From Deroplatys truncata (taxonomy: Eukaryota; Arthropoda; Insecta; Mantodea; Mantidae), in the NCBI GenBank assembly GCA_030765065.1, contig CM060976.1, positions 56,776,539-56,840,538 on the forward strand: a DNA stretch of 64,000 nucleotides. Direction: 5' to 3'. The translations under genes were made by a program, and so were the position numbers. Position 1 is the stretch's first letter. Every line of letters starts with the position of its first letter. The notes under the pieces were generated by a model that worked only from the letters and a program-made list of their open reading frames with translations, was not told the DNA's origin and searched no databases. Below are positions 46,541 through 57,917 of the stretch, piece after piece.

Positions 46541-46832
46541 AAAAATCTAAAAAAAAAAACCTTAACGCTTGAGGGATCAAATATATCCTGCCTGCACTAA
46601 AGCGGAAGTTTATCTTACGTTGCTTTATCACCACGTTTAGATTGTTTTGGACTATACATGTCATTACGTAGAACACTCCAAGTAAAAAGTATTCACAGTA
46701 TTTCAAACCTAATGATTACACAGGCTACGTTACAATAATAGCGACAACATATATTCAGCTGATTTATCAGCTCTTTTCAATTAAGCAAGAGCAACATAAG
46801 AGTGGGAGCATTTCACTTACTCGACATGAAAT

Positions 46833-47040
46833 AACTGACCGAACAAGATGGCTCAGCCATAAAGCCTGAGGGTCGCATTCAGGAGGTTCCGGTTTTGATT
46901 CTCCATTTGCCAGTCTGAACCTTAGGTTTTTTCACGGTCTTCCGTGGTTGCTAGGTGAATGTTGGGATGGATTATATAATTTCGTGAATTTTCCTGGCAA
47001 TAATTTCCTTATATTTCAGAGTCAAAGGATCAGGTGAGGG
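46833..47040 (+). mobile_element. SINE family C, 5' part
   Basis: GAACAAGATGGCTCAGCC (A box), AGGGTCGCATTCAGGAGGTT and CCGGTTTTGATTCTCC (B box), then GCTAGGTGAATGTTGGGATG. The 3' part is diverged. Confidence 0.75.
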
Positions 47041-47361
47041 GACGGCCGGCGAGGCTTGTGGCGGTGGAGTTGCTTTGTAGAAATGTCTGATCTGGCATTC
47101 GGTGTGTGACGAGCTTTAGAGAGATCTTTCCGTGGGGATAAGTAGGCCTTTATGGAAGCCCTGCCGGCGTCATATAATATCTGGAGATGTTACGGACCGA
47201 GCCTGCCGCTCCAAATCTGGTCGCCTTCTGTGTCGTCCTCCTGGAGGTTTCCAGAAGCGCAATAGGTCTTCATACGTGCTTAAGTGCCGGAATCGTCCTC
47301 TGCTTCCTGCAAACTTAAACCACTTACCGTGTGCATAGGAATGGCCCGTTCAATGTTTACA

Positions 47362-47399
<38 letters not shown>

Positions 47400-47509
47400 C
47401 AGGGAAATGAACAAGAGGGACATATCCCTATCTGCCCGCACTGAAACCTTAGGTTTATTGTCTTATCTCCGCTTTTCCAATCGCCACCTCCCTAAACTGT
47501 AATAAGTCT
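47041..47509. other. Unassigned stretch with (TA)n
   Basis: 47360-47397 is a (TA)n microsatellite. The rest, moderately GC-rich to 47340, has no recognised feature. Confidence 0.5.
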
Positions 47510-48230
47510 CAGGAGTCCATTAATTAGGTTTTTATCTATCTCATTTGGATCAACAGTTCCAAATTGTATCTCTTCACTTCCAGTGCTTCACATTAGAATA
47601 TTAAGTGCGTGTCCGTTTCCTCCTCTACACTACCATCTTTCACTTTGGGTCTTCTGAAAGCTGCATTATCAGCACATACGTTTTAAAATTCATGATCGGT
47701 GATCAATTCCACCATGAGCCTCATCTGCTTCTTACTTAATTTAAGGACTGCAGTACTCCTTCTAAGACATGTCTGTTGCATCACTAACTTTCCATGTCTT
47801 TGTTCCTGACTTGTTTCCAGTTATATGCTGTTTTTGAATCCAGTCTATTGTCCTACCATTAATTTGGTAAAGCCTAAAATCGGTTCTGGTCCTGTTAATG
47901 GGATCTGCGCTCCCATAGATATTAGCAGTTGTCTGTACTTTCATTTCCAAGTATCCCAGTGTGTCCAGGGACCCACGCTAGAAAGTCTATTGCCTTAACC
48001 TAGCCTTTTTAGGGCTTCTCGACATACTTAACGATCTTTGATCCCGTGAAGGTGCTGCTAGTGCCCTCAGTGCCGCCTAAGTATATCCAAAATTCCTGTA
48101 GCACCTGTCCTTACTCTCCTCCATTTCTGCCTGGAATACCGTGGTCAATGTTTACTACTTGACTCTTGTTCCGGCGAGTACACTCACACCGTAACAGACT
48201 CCTAAACGCGATTCGGTTCTAAAGATTGTG
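47510..48230 (-). pseudogene. Non-LTR retrotransposon relic with RNase H domain
   Basis: Minus-strand translation in shifting frames gives TVFQAEMEESKDRCYRN near 48130 and a SxAALRALAAPS piece near 48060. WVPGHTGILGNE-like sequence near 47970 and ANIYGSADPINRTRTDFRLY near 47880-47930 follow. These match the order of an RNase H domain at the C-terminal end of Jockey/I-type polyproteins. A degenerate zinc-knuckle region (EEETDTHLI, CEALEVKRYNLELL) follows near 47560-47640. RNase H removes RNA from RNA-DNA hybrids during retrotransposition. Many stops show it is dead. It lies in the intron or flank just before the 5-oxoprolinase exon, on the opposite strand. Confidence 0.75.
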
Positions 48231-48504
48231 GCTTCACTGATAACCACATGCATAACTGAGATTGGTGTTTACATAGATATGTGCACACAGTCGTTTATTT
48301 TAAAATAGGGATCACTAAAATGGCGCCTACTGTTTTCTTTAATGCTGCCATTAGTAAAAAGGTTACGCGTACACTAATTCATCCTCATATGCAATACAGT
48401 ATCAAAATATAACAATTTAAAAAAAAATTGGCGCTTAAGTCAATTTAAGCAGAGCTCCGTCCAACTATATACGGTGAATAATTTTTTTGTACATTTTGTT
48501 TCAG
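48231..48504 (+). other. Intron end before the 5-oxoprolinase exon
   Basis: It ends with a pyrimidine-rich tract and acceptor, TTTTTTTGTACATTTTGTTTCAG, cut at 48504. No other exon was found in it. Confidence 0.6.
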
Positions 48505-48663
48505 GATGTGTTTCGGTTGTTGACACCAGGAGGTGGAGGTTTTGGCTCTCCTGAAGAGGCTTCGGAAGAGGATGCAAAACTAAAAGGAGCCAAGAAGAAA
48601 CTCTTTTCTTTTGTAGAGCGTGGCAGTGTATTCGAATATCGCAGATCCCAAGAATCGACATAG
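48505..48663 (+). CDS. OPLAH: 5-oxoprolinase, last coding exon
   Basis: 5-Oxoprolinase is a large cytosolic enzyme that uses ATP to open 5-oxo-L-proline to L-glutamate in the gamma-glutamyl (glutathione) cycle. The exon starts directly after TTTGTTTCAG in phase 0 and encodes 52 residues to a TAG at 48661. Near its start is DVFRLLTPGGGGFGSPEE. The glycine-rich TPGGGG(F/Y)G block lies close to the C-terminus in the OPLAH/HyuB family. It ends FVERGSVFEYRRSQEST, matching the RGSVxEYRRxQE terminus of animal 5-oxoprolinases. A lysine-rich linker (LKGAKKKLF) lies between and is less conserved. All upstream exons (over 1,200 residues) are missing from what I can see, which implies a very long last intron or exons I overlooked. 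Exact acceptor, closed frame and conserved ends argue for a living gene, not a relic. Confidence 0.85.
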   Translation, partial: DVFRLLTPGGGGFGSPEEASEEDAKLKGAKKKLFSFVERGSVFEYRRSQEST

Positions 48664-48900
48664 AATTCAACCAAAGAGAAGCACAAGTAGTTTCAAATTA
48701 GAAACGAAATAATTTGTGGAAACACGATAAAGCAAACAAAGCCTTTTGGATTTAAGATAGCTATTTGAATTAAGTATCATTTAATAGTCAGCAATAGGTG
48801 ATGGAGACAAATAGGACGAAAATGTTCTTAAGTTTATGGTGAATATAGTTTTCATGATTTAAGCTTAAAAATTAAAATATGAAAAATAAGTTATATGAAA
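48664..48900 (+). other. Probable 3' untranslated region of 5-oxoprolinase
   Basis: AT-rich sequence follows the TAG. No AATAAA is seen close by; ATTAAA at 48871-48876 is the best candidate poly(A) signal. Confidence 0.4.
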
Positions 48901-49524
48901 TTGTAGTGGGCCGTAGTAGAGTTCGAACCGCGTTATCTTGCATGAAGTGTAGAAAGATGTGGCAATGCAGGAAGTACTGGCTTGCAGGACACCGGATCGC
49001 TTGTTCAGCTGGCGGATAGGTATATATTGACCACGAATCTGGGTCATCGCTCTCCAATCTGCTCCGACATTATGGTAGCTTCGCCTAGGGCTCTTGGCAC
49101 GGGGGTTGCTTACAACACAGGATGTGTGCTCAGAAGGTAGGGGGCATCGGTGCCGGGATGGGATATACCATAAGGAGTTAAATGAGAGCCCGGGGTTTGT
49201 ATGAAAGCTAATGACTATATTCTCCAATAGTTTACATAGATACTAGGGCCCCTGGCTGGAGGGGGATACATGCAGGAACTTAAACGTGTCCACACATGGC
49301 TTACCTGATTAACTCTCGCCGGTCTGGATGTCACAGTTATAATAATTAACTTATTTATGGCATGACCCAGATTCGTGGCCAATATATACTGATCCGCCAG
49401 CTGAGCAAGCGATCCGGTGTTCCACAACTCAGTGCTTCCTAGACTTCCACATATTTCGACACTTCATGCAATCTAACGCAATCCCCAGCCCATGAATCGA
49501 ACTCTACTGAGGCCCGCTACAATA
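48901..49524. repeat. Foldback element, about 624 bp, arms about 150 bp
   Basis: 48901-49050 and 49361-49524 are inverted copies. ATTGTAGTGGGCCGTAGTAG pairs with ATTGTAGCGGGCCTCAGTAG on the other strand, and both share CACCGGATCGCTTG, CAGCTGGCGGAT and CACGAATCTGGGTCAT. The centre has no coding signal. A TAGAGTTCGAACC block in the left arm resembles a Pol III B box. Confidence 0.75.
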
Positions 49525-50129
49525 TACAGAGTGGAGGATCATAAGTGCAATTTTTTCAGCAGTAAGTAATTAAAAATGATGCGGTGTACAGTGTATGTGT
49601 GCATATGTAGGTCCATAAACAGCTGAAAGTAGATACAAAGCAGTAGCCATACTGTCTTCACCAGAAATGCTGCTATGTGATTGGAATGGAGGATAGGTGT
49701 TGTAATGAGTGCAGTGGTGAATAGACGCAAGTGAATGCAGGAACTGATGATACAACGTCCATGTTAAGCTCATCGAACACGTAAACTGTGTTAGATTTGC
49801 TATTTCGTTTATACTAACTTTCTGTAACACTTATTTTAGGAAGCAACCATTACCTGTTTCAGCTTAATACTGGACCTATAAAATACATTTAATAAGTATT
49901 ACATTGCTCAGAGGAGCGGTCCGTATCACATGGCTTAAGAAAGAGCTAAGGTGAAGGTAATTCCAAACAGATAGCAACAAAGGGATTCAATTACGTGCTT
50001 TTATTCTTCCCACCCTATAATATAAATACGCATTGTAACAACCTGATAATTTACACCGAACCATTCACAATGCTTGACAAAACAAAGTCTTTATAACAAG
50101 CATAAATGACGTAAATTGTTACCGGGTCA

Positions 50130-50161
<32 letters not shown>

Positions 50162-50690
50162 CAATTCTTAAACTTCTGGCTCGTTTTAATATCGTATTTT
50201 ATATTACATAGTGTTTATTTGACAGTTCCTTTGCACCACCCCTATTTGCACCACTCGCGTAGCGCGTGAGGAATCTAAATGAATGTTGACGTGTTACTTA
50301 TTGGAAAGGTGTGAACACAAATTTTAACATAGCCGGCCGTTGGCCTTGCCGTATTTGCTGGCGCTTCCGTGTTCGTAGTTTATTCTTTTCGCCTTTCCGG
50401 GAGACGCGTTCATTGCGCCGCCATCACATGCTGGCGCTGCCATCGAAAGCTTGCAGCCACGTTCACCAACCCGAACGCAGGGCACTAGTGACGTCACCCC
50501 ACAGTGCGTTAGCAGTAAGAAGAACAAAGCTGGTCCAAAAGCTGTGAGCCGCATCATATCATCTGGACAGCATATATGCCGGGAGGGGGCCCTCAACTGC
50601 TACATGAATTGGCAGATAATTATTAAAATAAGCAAATAAAAGCAAATAAGAAGAAAACAATGACTGATGTAGCCTTTTAGTAAACGTGAA
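49525..50690. other. Unassigned stretch with (CA)n and a GC-rich patch
   Basis: 50131-50158 is a (CA)n tract. 50325-50600 is GC-rich with several CpGs and has open frames on both strands, but no recognisable protein, so it may be an element or promoter-like island. Confidence 0.4.
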
Positions 50691-51196
50691 ACCGAGCGAG
50701 ATGGCTCTGCAGTAAGTGCAAAGCTCTCATTCAGGAAGTCTCGGGTTCGTTCCCAACTGACCATTCTGACATCGGCTTTTTAGTGGTTTTCTCTGACCGA
50801 AAGGCGAATGCTGGGGTGGTTTCTCATCTACCTAAATTTCAATTCTATCATTTCCCTTTCCTTTTCATCTTTCATGTCCGTTTCTATGTTTCGTGGCATA
50901 TGACGGTGCGGGACAGATGGCGCGGATGCTTGATCAAAGATAGAGTACTCCCCGTGAACACAAGAGTACTGCTTGGTCGACCGGTTTTTCATCGCCCTCT
51001 ACAGGCAGTTCCAGCAGTGATATGGGTCTTCGAGTCTGGAATTGTTAGGGACTTCCGCGCGTGTCTATGTACTTTCTGCCTAAGGCCTATAGCCTCCCAT
51101 GGTTCCTTCACTTCATCCCTTACACCTGGGGGTGATACCTTAATGGATCCATGTAGGTCTAAGTGTGCGAGGTGTCCCCCTCCGTTGTGTACTTAT
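50691..51196 (+). mobile_element. SINE family C, full length with target duplication
   Basis: Flanked by AGTAAACGTGAA (50679-50690) and AGTAGACGTGAA (51197-51208). It has ACCGAGCGAGATGGCTCTGC (A box), CTCGGGTTCGTTCCC (B box), AAAGGCGAATGCTGGGGTGG and a tail shared with 29419-29923. It is the best reference copy of this subfamily. Confidence 0.9.
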
Positions 51197-51550
51197 AGTA
51201 GACGTGAACAACTCTGTCAGCTTGATATAATCGAACAGTTTACCAATAGTTGAAACTTTCCGTATCTACTTCGTTTATATGAAAATAACACCTTGATTTA
51301 GCTTACAGAACCGGAATGTCCCAAACCAAAAAGAAAAAAAAAATAGAAACGTTTCATGTATTATTTTACATACCCAAAAGGTTTCATGTTTATTTAAAGC
51401 ATAACAACGACAAAGTTGGCTTCATTTGAAATATTAGAATTTAACATTCAGATATCACAAGATATTAATTAGGTTGCTGTTATGTGTTTATTTTAATTTG
51501 GAATTCAACTCAGAGTAAGTTATTGTAATTCTTTGTTAGTCTGTTACAAA

Positions 51551-52070
51551 ACGAGCGGAATGGCTCAAGCGTTTACATCTGTAGCTCACATTCGGGAGGT
51601 CATGGGTTCGATTCTCGTAGCTCACCTTCCTGACCATGGGCTTTTTCGAGGGTTTCCCCGGGTCACCAGGCGAATGCTGGGAAGGACCATTACATCCTCC
51701 GAATTTCCTGTCCCTCCATTACATCTCCATTCTCATTTCACTCCACCCTTCATTTGCTTGGTCTCTTTCAGGGTTACAAGTGTCGGCGGGAGATGGCAGG
51801 GGAAAAGGAAACCTTCGTCCTCCGGACCGAGCGGTCTCCGGGTCCCGGACCCCTAGGGGATGTGTAAGCCTAACGGGGGAGGAGAGCCGGCTGCACCAGC
51901 CAGAATCCGGAGAGTTCAAATTTGTAAATGGTAGGGACCCTGTCCTCTGCCTGTCGTGCCTCCTGGTCCGGCCGCTCTGTCTCCTCTCACCTCATCCCTC
52001 CCTCCCGGGGAAGCCACATCAGGGTCATAGGCACAAAAGATCTGCGTAGGTCGAGGCGCTAAGTTCCCCC
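51551..52070 (+). mobile_element. SINE family C, second tail subfamily, with target duplication
   Basis: TCTGTTACA precedes (51540-51548) and follows (52071-52079). The head is GAGCGGAATGGCTCAAGCG and CATGGGTTCGATTCTCG. The body is CACCAGGCGAATGCTGGGAA. The GC-rich tail with CCTCCCGGGGAAGCC is shared with 3593-3848, 22567-23114 and 36030-36545. The long + frames have no known domain. Confidence 0.9.
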
Positions 52071-52190
52071 TCTGTTACAGAAGATATTGCATAACAAAAG
52101 TAATATTAAAAATAAAGTACCCTTAAAAGCACGTTTCTATCACCATTTCTTCAAAGCGTATTTAGGCAGTCTTGCTGTAATTGAACCGGA

Positions 52191-52195
52191 ACCCG

Positions 52196-52228
<33 letters not shown>

Positions 52229-52236
52229 TATATAAA
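52191..52236. repeat. (TA)n microsatellite, interrupted
   Basis: Alternating TA with one TG interruption near 52209. Confidence 0.9.
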
Positions 52237-53329
52237 TTAATAATGGTAATTACATAAAGCCTTTAGGGTATTCACAAACATACTTTGCGACAGCAGGGTA
52301 GAAAAGAACAACTAATGCTTCCCATCTGCGCCAAGCTAGATATTCGGCAGCTTCAAACGCAATTTTAGCCTGTGTCATTTGCACTACATCACTTATCTAT
52401 GATCTAAACAGTAAAACTAAACAAATACAAAGCTGTTTCAAACATTGACATTTCGCAGTGAATGTTATAATATAATTTGCGCTTATGCTCCTCCCGCATC
52501 TCTTAGCAAAATTAGCGCACAAATAAGCTATTTTGTTTATTCTCCCTAACTTTCCTTTCCTTCAGCATTTACTATTCCTGTTTAGGAGATTAATTTTATT
52601 CTTTTAATAGTATATTGGGGGATTCACTACCATTCGTAGTTTACAGTGTTGTATCATAGGCTATGGCTTTTCTACCAAGTGTGATCAAAATACAAACAGG
52701 CTTTTAGACATACTCAGAAGTGCATTACAAATACGGATCAATAACTATGCATTTTGATATCTGCAAAGCGTGAGGTAGAATATTCTTAGGCAAAATTAGG
52801 CGGTTTTATGAGCAGAAGATACAAATGTAATATTGTACAGTCCTTTTACCTTTATGGTATATCAATTAGATATTTTTAATGATTAATTAATGGACATCTG
52901 TTATCATGAGGCAAAGCGCAATATAAACAAGGTGTGCATTCACACATGTTCTTCCTAGCTTTCTATCAATGACTTTAGCTCTTCTTTAGTACCTTATTGT
53001 CTTTTAGTGCTAAAATATCAAAACAATTTCCAAAGAAGCTTAAATGTAGCAAGAATAAACCTTGAAACAAATGCTCTGATAATTGATATTCAAATTGCTA
53101 GTGTGGTATACGAATTTCGAAATATGTTCTATTATCTCCTCTTTGTAAACTGAATAAGATTTTCTCAAAAAAGGCGTAACTGGCAATAATGAACTCAGTA
53201 CTGTTAAAATACTCTTTTTTATTGAGGTAATATGTATAAGGATGAAGCAAAAAGAAATTTAAAACAAGAAAAAGCTCACAAAAAAACCTCAAGTGCGTCT
53301 CCTGTTATATACTAATATACAGAATGCCC
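52237..53329. other. Unassigned AT-rich stretch
   Basis: More than 1 kb without a recognised gene, RNA or repeat. Confidence 0.4.
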
Positions 53330-53484
53330 CAAAATTACACCGATAAATTTTGGGAGCTGATAAATAACGTTATTTCGAACACTTTGTTAAGACATGTTTT
53401 TTGCTGCGGTACTTCGTTTAAGTGCTAGACGAGTTAATGTCACTACTGCCTCCAACCTTTGTCAGTCTAATTTTGGGCATCCTG
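53330..53484. mobile_element. Small MITE, 155 bp
   Basis: The left CAGAATGCCCCAAAATTACA and the right reverse complement CAGGATGCCCAAAATTAGAC form inverted ends. TA flanks both (53328-53329 and 53485-53486). There is no coding capacity. Confidence 0.7.
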
Positions 53485-55078
53485 TATGTATATTAAGTTA
53501 CTTTCAGTGTTGGAACTTGAATATCTTATTGTTATCCTAGTATAACGACCTAGTAAAATAACCTGTATAATGGGAACGGGGATTTATCCTACGGTTTGCA
53601 CAGCTTCACAATCTGCAGGTTTGCTTGAATCATCCGGTATATATGAATGACAATGATAATTTGTATTATTCGTAACATGTTGGAATTTCTGTTAGATATA
53701 AACCGTGTGCAACGATTGTAGATTTACAAGAGATTTGATCACATTTGTTATCACGAACAAAAACAAACTAACAACGGGTTAATAACTATGGTATATAGTT
53801 AAATATAGTTGCTATTACAAATGTCTGTAAATAAATCTTGTTGAAATTCAGCATCTGTTTTCAAATATTTGTTATGTTTAAATTATACCTTTCAAATTCC
53901 TGTACCACATGTCAGCCTCAGTATTACAGGAAGGTTTCATTTTTTCATCTTTTTTTGGGGGGGGGATTCTCGACGAATGGGATAAACTAGGTGGAAGAAT
54001 ATAACAAGACAAGCTGAATAAAGCATAGCTGTAAGAGATTTCATGAACGAGCAGGTTGAAATGTATATTTGCTGATTATATAGTAGATATATTATTAAAA
54101 ATATTACACTTTCTCGTTGAATTCCTCCATTAACGTAAGGACTGGTGCAAAACAATTCCTTTTCTAGAATTTTTGTATTTTAAAGGACTCAATGTCAACG
54201 TTCATTATGAATTCATGGTGGTAACAAATTTCCTCATTACTAATGTTCATTTTATTTAAAACAGCATATAAATAATGCATAAAAGTAGAATAACCATTAA
54301 ACATATAATTGAAGAGGCAACATGTAAGAAAGAAATTGCAGAATGCTTTTAAGTCCCTTTTAGCAAGCTGTTGTATCACGTATATTAATTTAATTAGAAT
54401 ACCATACATTTAAAAAATAATTCGCTTAAAACAAACAAAAACAAAAAGGATTTCAATTGGTTACCTAGGAAGTTAAAAGAATTACACTTAAAAAATATGT
54501 GTGTAACCAGCGCTATTCCGCGAGTCAGTAACAGAATCATTAAAATCACGGTGATAAAGCATAAAAAGTGTAAATTAACCTAAGTTGTTTGAAGCAAATT
54601 TAAGAGTGATTCATATTCTTAAATTTGAATTTGGTGAAAATTGAATACAGCCCAACATCTTTAAAATCCTTTGGTCAACTAGAGGAAAACCAAAATGTGC
54701 ATATCAAAAGTGATCCCAAACCAAGTCACTACACTGCTTGTAAGCTGCGACTGCGTTCTCCAAATCCATTCGCAACTCAATGCACACAATATAACGCGAC
54801 ATACTCAGTTTTGTAATTTGGAGGCACTGCATCGCGCAGATGCAGCGAAACAAAGCAAAATGAGGAGAGTAGTGAAAATAGTAGCTCTAACTATGCGGGC
54901 AGCAGTAATGTGATAACAGAAAAATTGCATCATCTCGCATAAATTAATTTTAAAAATCCAAGAACATCAGTGAGAAATTCTTTCACAAGGGACATCCGAA
55001 AGCTGTTATGGCGGGTCGAGCATCATTTAGTAAGGAATCTAGTCTTACTATACTATCTCACATAAATTACATCTAATA
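53485..55078. other. Unassigned AT-rich stretch
   Basis: About 1.6 kb with a G-run near 53955 and otherwise no recognised feature. Confidence 0.4.
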
Positions 55079-56281
55079 GAGGGTGATTTATGAAGAACTG
55101 ACACATTTCTTTCTTTAATTATGCGTAGATGTTCATGTTTTATTCGTAATTGTTAGTCTTATTTCGGCAACTGTTTTTGAGATTTTGTTCTAGTCAATAT
55201 GAAACTGGAGTACACATTAAATGAAAAGCTCTTCCTTGTAAAGCAATACTGGATTACGAATTCAATTACAGCTACTCAAAGGGCATACCAGAGAGAATTT
55301 ATGTTCGGAATCCTCCCCCAAAAAACAGAATACTGAGACTGATAAACAAATTGGAATCAACTGGATCTATGGTGAGTAAAAAAGGAAAACCTCGTTCATC
55401 TAGGCTTCCCAAGGTTGTTGACGTAAGAGCACGGCTGGATCAGTCACCCAAAAAATCATTAACACGTTTGTCGCGGGATAGGGTACAGCTACTCAATGTG
55501 TCAGAGAGCTGTGAAAAGTGCAGGCTTAAAGCCGTAAAGGATTACAGTTGTCCATAGTTACAGGAACCAGATAAGGATAGACGACTGAATTATTGTCGTT
55601 AGTTTCAGGCGTTCATTGTGCAAAATCCTGCCATATTTTACATCACATGGTTCACAGATGAAGCATGGTTCCATTTATCCGGCTATATGAACTCACATGT
55701 ACACCCGGTTAAAATCGGAGTTTGGTGCGCAATATCCGCACTGAGAATAGTGGAACCAATTTTTTTTAAACAATGTGAACAATGCAGAGTACCGAAGGAT
55801 TTTCATGGAGTTGCTGAGCAACGATGTAGAGCTGAGTCAAGGATATTTTCAGCAGGACGGCGCTACATGCCATACATCAATTGAATCCATGACACTAATT
55901 GCAAGTTTCTTTGACGACCGGATAATTTCCAAGAACCTGTGACCACCGAGATCTCCGGATTTGACATCGCCGGACTTCTTTTGGGTTACTTAAAAGATAG
56001 CGTTTTTGCCACACCTTCCCAGACATTGGACGATCTGAAGCACAACATTACACAGGAGATTCAAGCTCTTGACAACAGAGTCCTCCAACAAGCGGCCAGT
56101 AACATGGAACACGTGTTGAGCTGTGTCTTATGCAGGATGGAGGACATTTTCAACATTTGCTATAGAGGTAAATAATCTCCCAAAATTCCTGTGTATTTCA
56201 GGTATAATAAGTTGTCGCTAGCATAACTCGTGTTGAAACAATTAAAGAAATAAATGTGTCAGTTCTTCATAAATCATCCTG
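55079..56281 (+). mobile_element. Tc1/mariner-superfamily transposon, 1203 bp, exact ends
   Basis: The left GAGGGTGATTTATGAAGAAC and the right reverse complement CAGGATGATTTATGAAGAAC extend as inverted ends of about 42 bp, ending TTCTTTAATT. TA flanks the element (55077-55078 and 56282-56283). Confidence 0.95.
55199..56175 (+). pseudogene. DDE transposase of the FTDEAW/FQQD type, broken
   Basis: It would cut and paste the element. The start is ATG 55199 (MKLEYTLNEKLFLVKQYWIT), the N-terminal DNA-binding region. After frame changes, KPRSSRLPKVVDV, then FTDEAWFHLSGYMNSHVH near 55648 (first catalytic D) and KIGVWCAISALRIVEPIFF near 55710. A YFQQDGATCHTS-like block near 55850 (second D) and RSPDLTSPDFF near 55955 lie in other frames. 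The last frame reads LKDSVFATPSQTLDDLKHNI, then NMEHVLSCVLCRMEDIF and a stop at 56173. This transposase type is common in arthropods and is normally about 330-350 codons, so length is preserved but several frameshifts disable it. The fragment at 34440-34750 is a relative. Confidence 0.85.
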
Positions 56282-56384
56282 TATAAAGAAACCAGAATCA
56301 CATGCCTTGAACACGCGACGAATCTTGAGAACAGTGACGAATTAATTTACTTGCCACTACACCTTTGCAGAACACATGACTCCA

Positions 56385-56385
<1 letters not shown>

Positions 56386-56424
<39 letters not shown>
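56386..56424. repeat. (AAT)n microsatellite
   Basis: About 13 units. Confidence 0.95.
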
Positions 56425-56430
<6 letters not shown>

Positions 56431-57570
56431 AATGTTTAGTTTTAAGTGAACCCTTATAAGTTCAATTTTTCTGAATTTTCTACTCTGAGCACAAATTAAA
56501 ACAAAAGAACTTAAAATTCTAACCAAAGCTTATCAAGACTACAAAATATTTTTAAGAATAATTTTTCTTAAAATACATTCCTGGGAAAAAGAGTCATCTA
56601 AAGCCCACAGCAGTTTTATTTGGCATTTTAAAGTGCCGCTTACATCTTAAAATGATAAACAATTGGGTGTTTTATTGCTGGCTGCTCTAGAAGTCTATTT
56701 TTAAACAAATAAAAGCCGCATAAATGCACGGTTTACCAACAGCCATTTTCGAACGCTATGCAAACATTTCTTGGTCAGTTCTACGCGGTGCATGCACTGT
56801 GCTTTTAATCCGCTTTTCCCTATACCAGAAAATATTTCATATGCAACAGATTAGGAGAATAGGAATTATTTAATCCTCTTCGGGGCAGTTGTTTTTACTA
56901 CATAGTTAGTGTTGAATTTTTAATGGTATTGATTAACACGGGCTTTGAAATAAATTTAATTCTGAAACACCAAACAGATATACATTTTCAAAAGCGTTTT
57001 ATCGAAGGGTTTGACTGGATGTCTATTTCGCTTCGGGAGACCCTGACAAAATTATTTCCCTGTATTTCAGTGTGAAGAGTGTAAAAAGTGTCAAAAATCT
57101 CCAAGCCCGTTGAGAGTGGTTACAGATATTTTCTTATTTATTCGAAGAACAATGTCATCTATACTAAAAGCGTCACTTTTAATGCAAATGTAGTTTTTAT
57201 TTGTTATTAATGCTAAATTTTGAAATTGTTTCATTGTCAGTGGATTCTACATAATTAAAATATGTCTCCACATAGTTACCATATTCTTTATATTATCTGT
57301 AGTAAAGCCAGAGTTGTATTTCTTTGAGATATTCATCAAAATGCTTGCCGCAAACGAAGAAACAATTAAATTTACTTAACTCCTAGTGATAAGCTCTGAA
57401 AGTATATCCTTTCTCTGAGAAGAAGCATGAGGATGTAGGAGTTGTTGAAGGTATCCGCTGGCGTGCATGACTTTGCTATAAACCTAATGGCCTAAATTAC
57501 GTATAAATAAAACATCTAGGAAACGCAAATGCTTTTTCTTATCTCCCGTGTCTATCGAAAGACAAATGTA
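56425..57570. other. Unassigned AT-rich stretch
   Basis: More than 1.1 kb without a recognised feature. Confidence 0.4.
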
Positions 57571-57917
57571 AAAACTCTGATGCGTTACACTCACATGACT
57601 TTCTCTACTCTTTTAAAAACTACTTTTATAAACGTTTATTCTCCATTTACTTTATATTAATCGAGAAAAACTTTTGTAGATTATTGTTAATTTTCTTGTA
57701 GGTGCAAGGGGAATATGGTAACTATGGTCAAATCTTTTAAGAGCTGGTTGCTATGTGGAGAATTCCATTGTCCTTGCATGTCCAGGACATAAAAAAAGAA
57801 GAAACGAATATCGAATTCCCATTTGAGAAAAGATATTGGAAAATTCAAACAAATAGCAAGGAATATCTAAAAAATTGTCACTCCAAAAAACAAAACAAAA
57901 ACAAAAAAGGAAAAGTA
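57571..57917 (+). repeat. Family A, 5' part, split by a mariner
   Basis: It runs from ACTCTGATGCGTTACACTCA to the A-rich block after TTGTCACTCC and continues at 59241. Confidence 0.85.

Noticed and set aside
50783..51253. 156-codon open frame on +
   Set aside because: It lies in the body of a SINE C; its residues follow the conserved SINE DNA.
51636..52049. 137-codon frame on +, GC-rich
   Set aside because: It lies within the SINE C at 51551-52070; several overlapping frames exist, as expected from GC-rich DNA.
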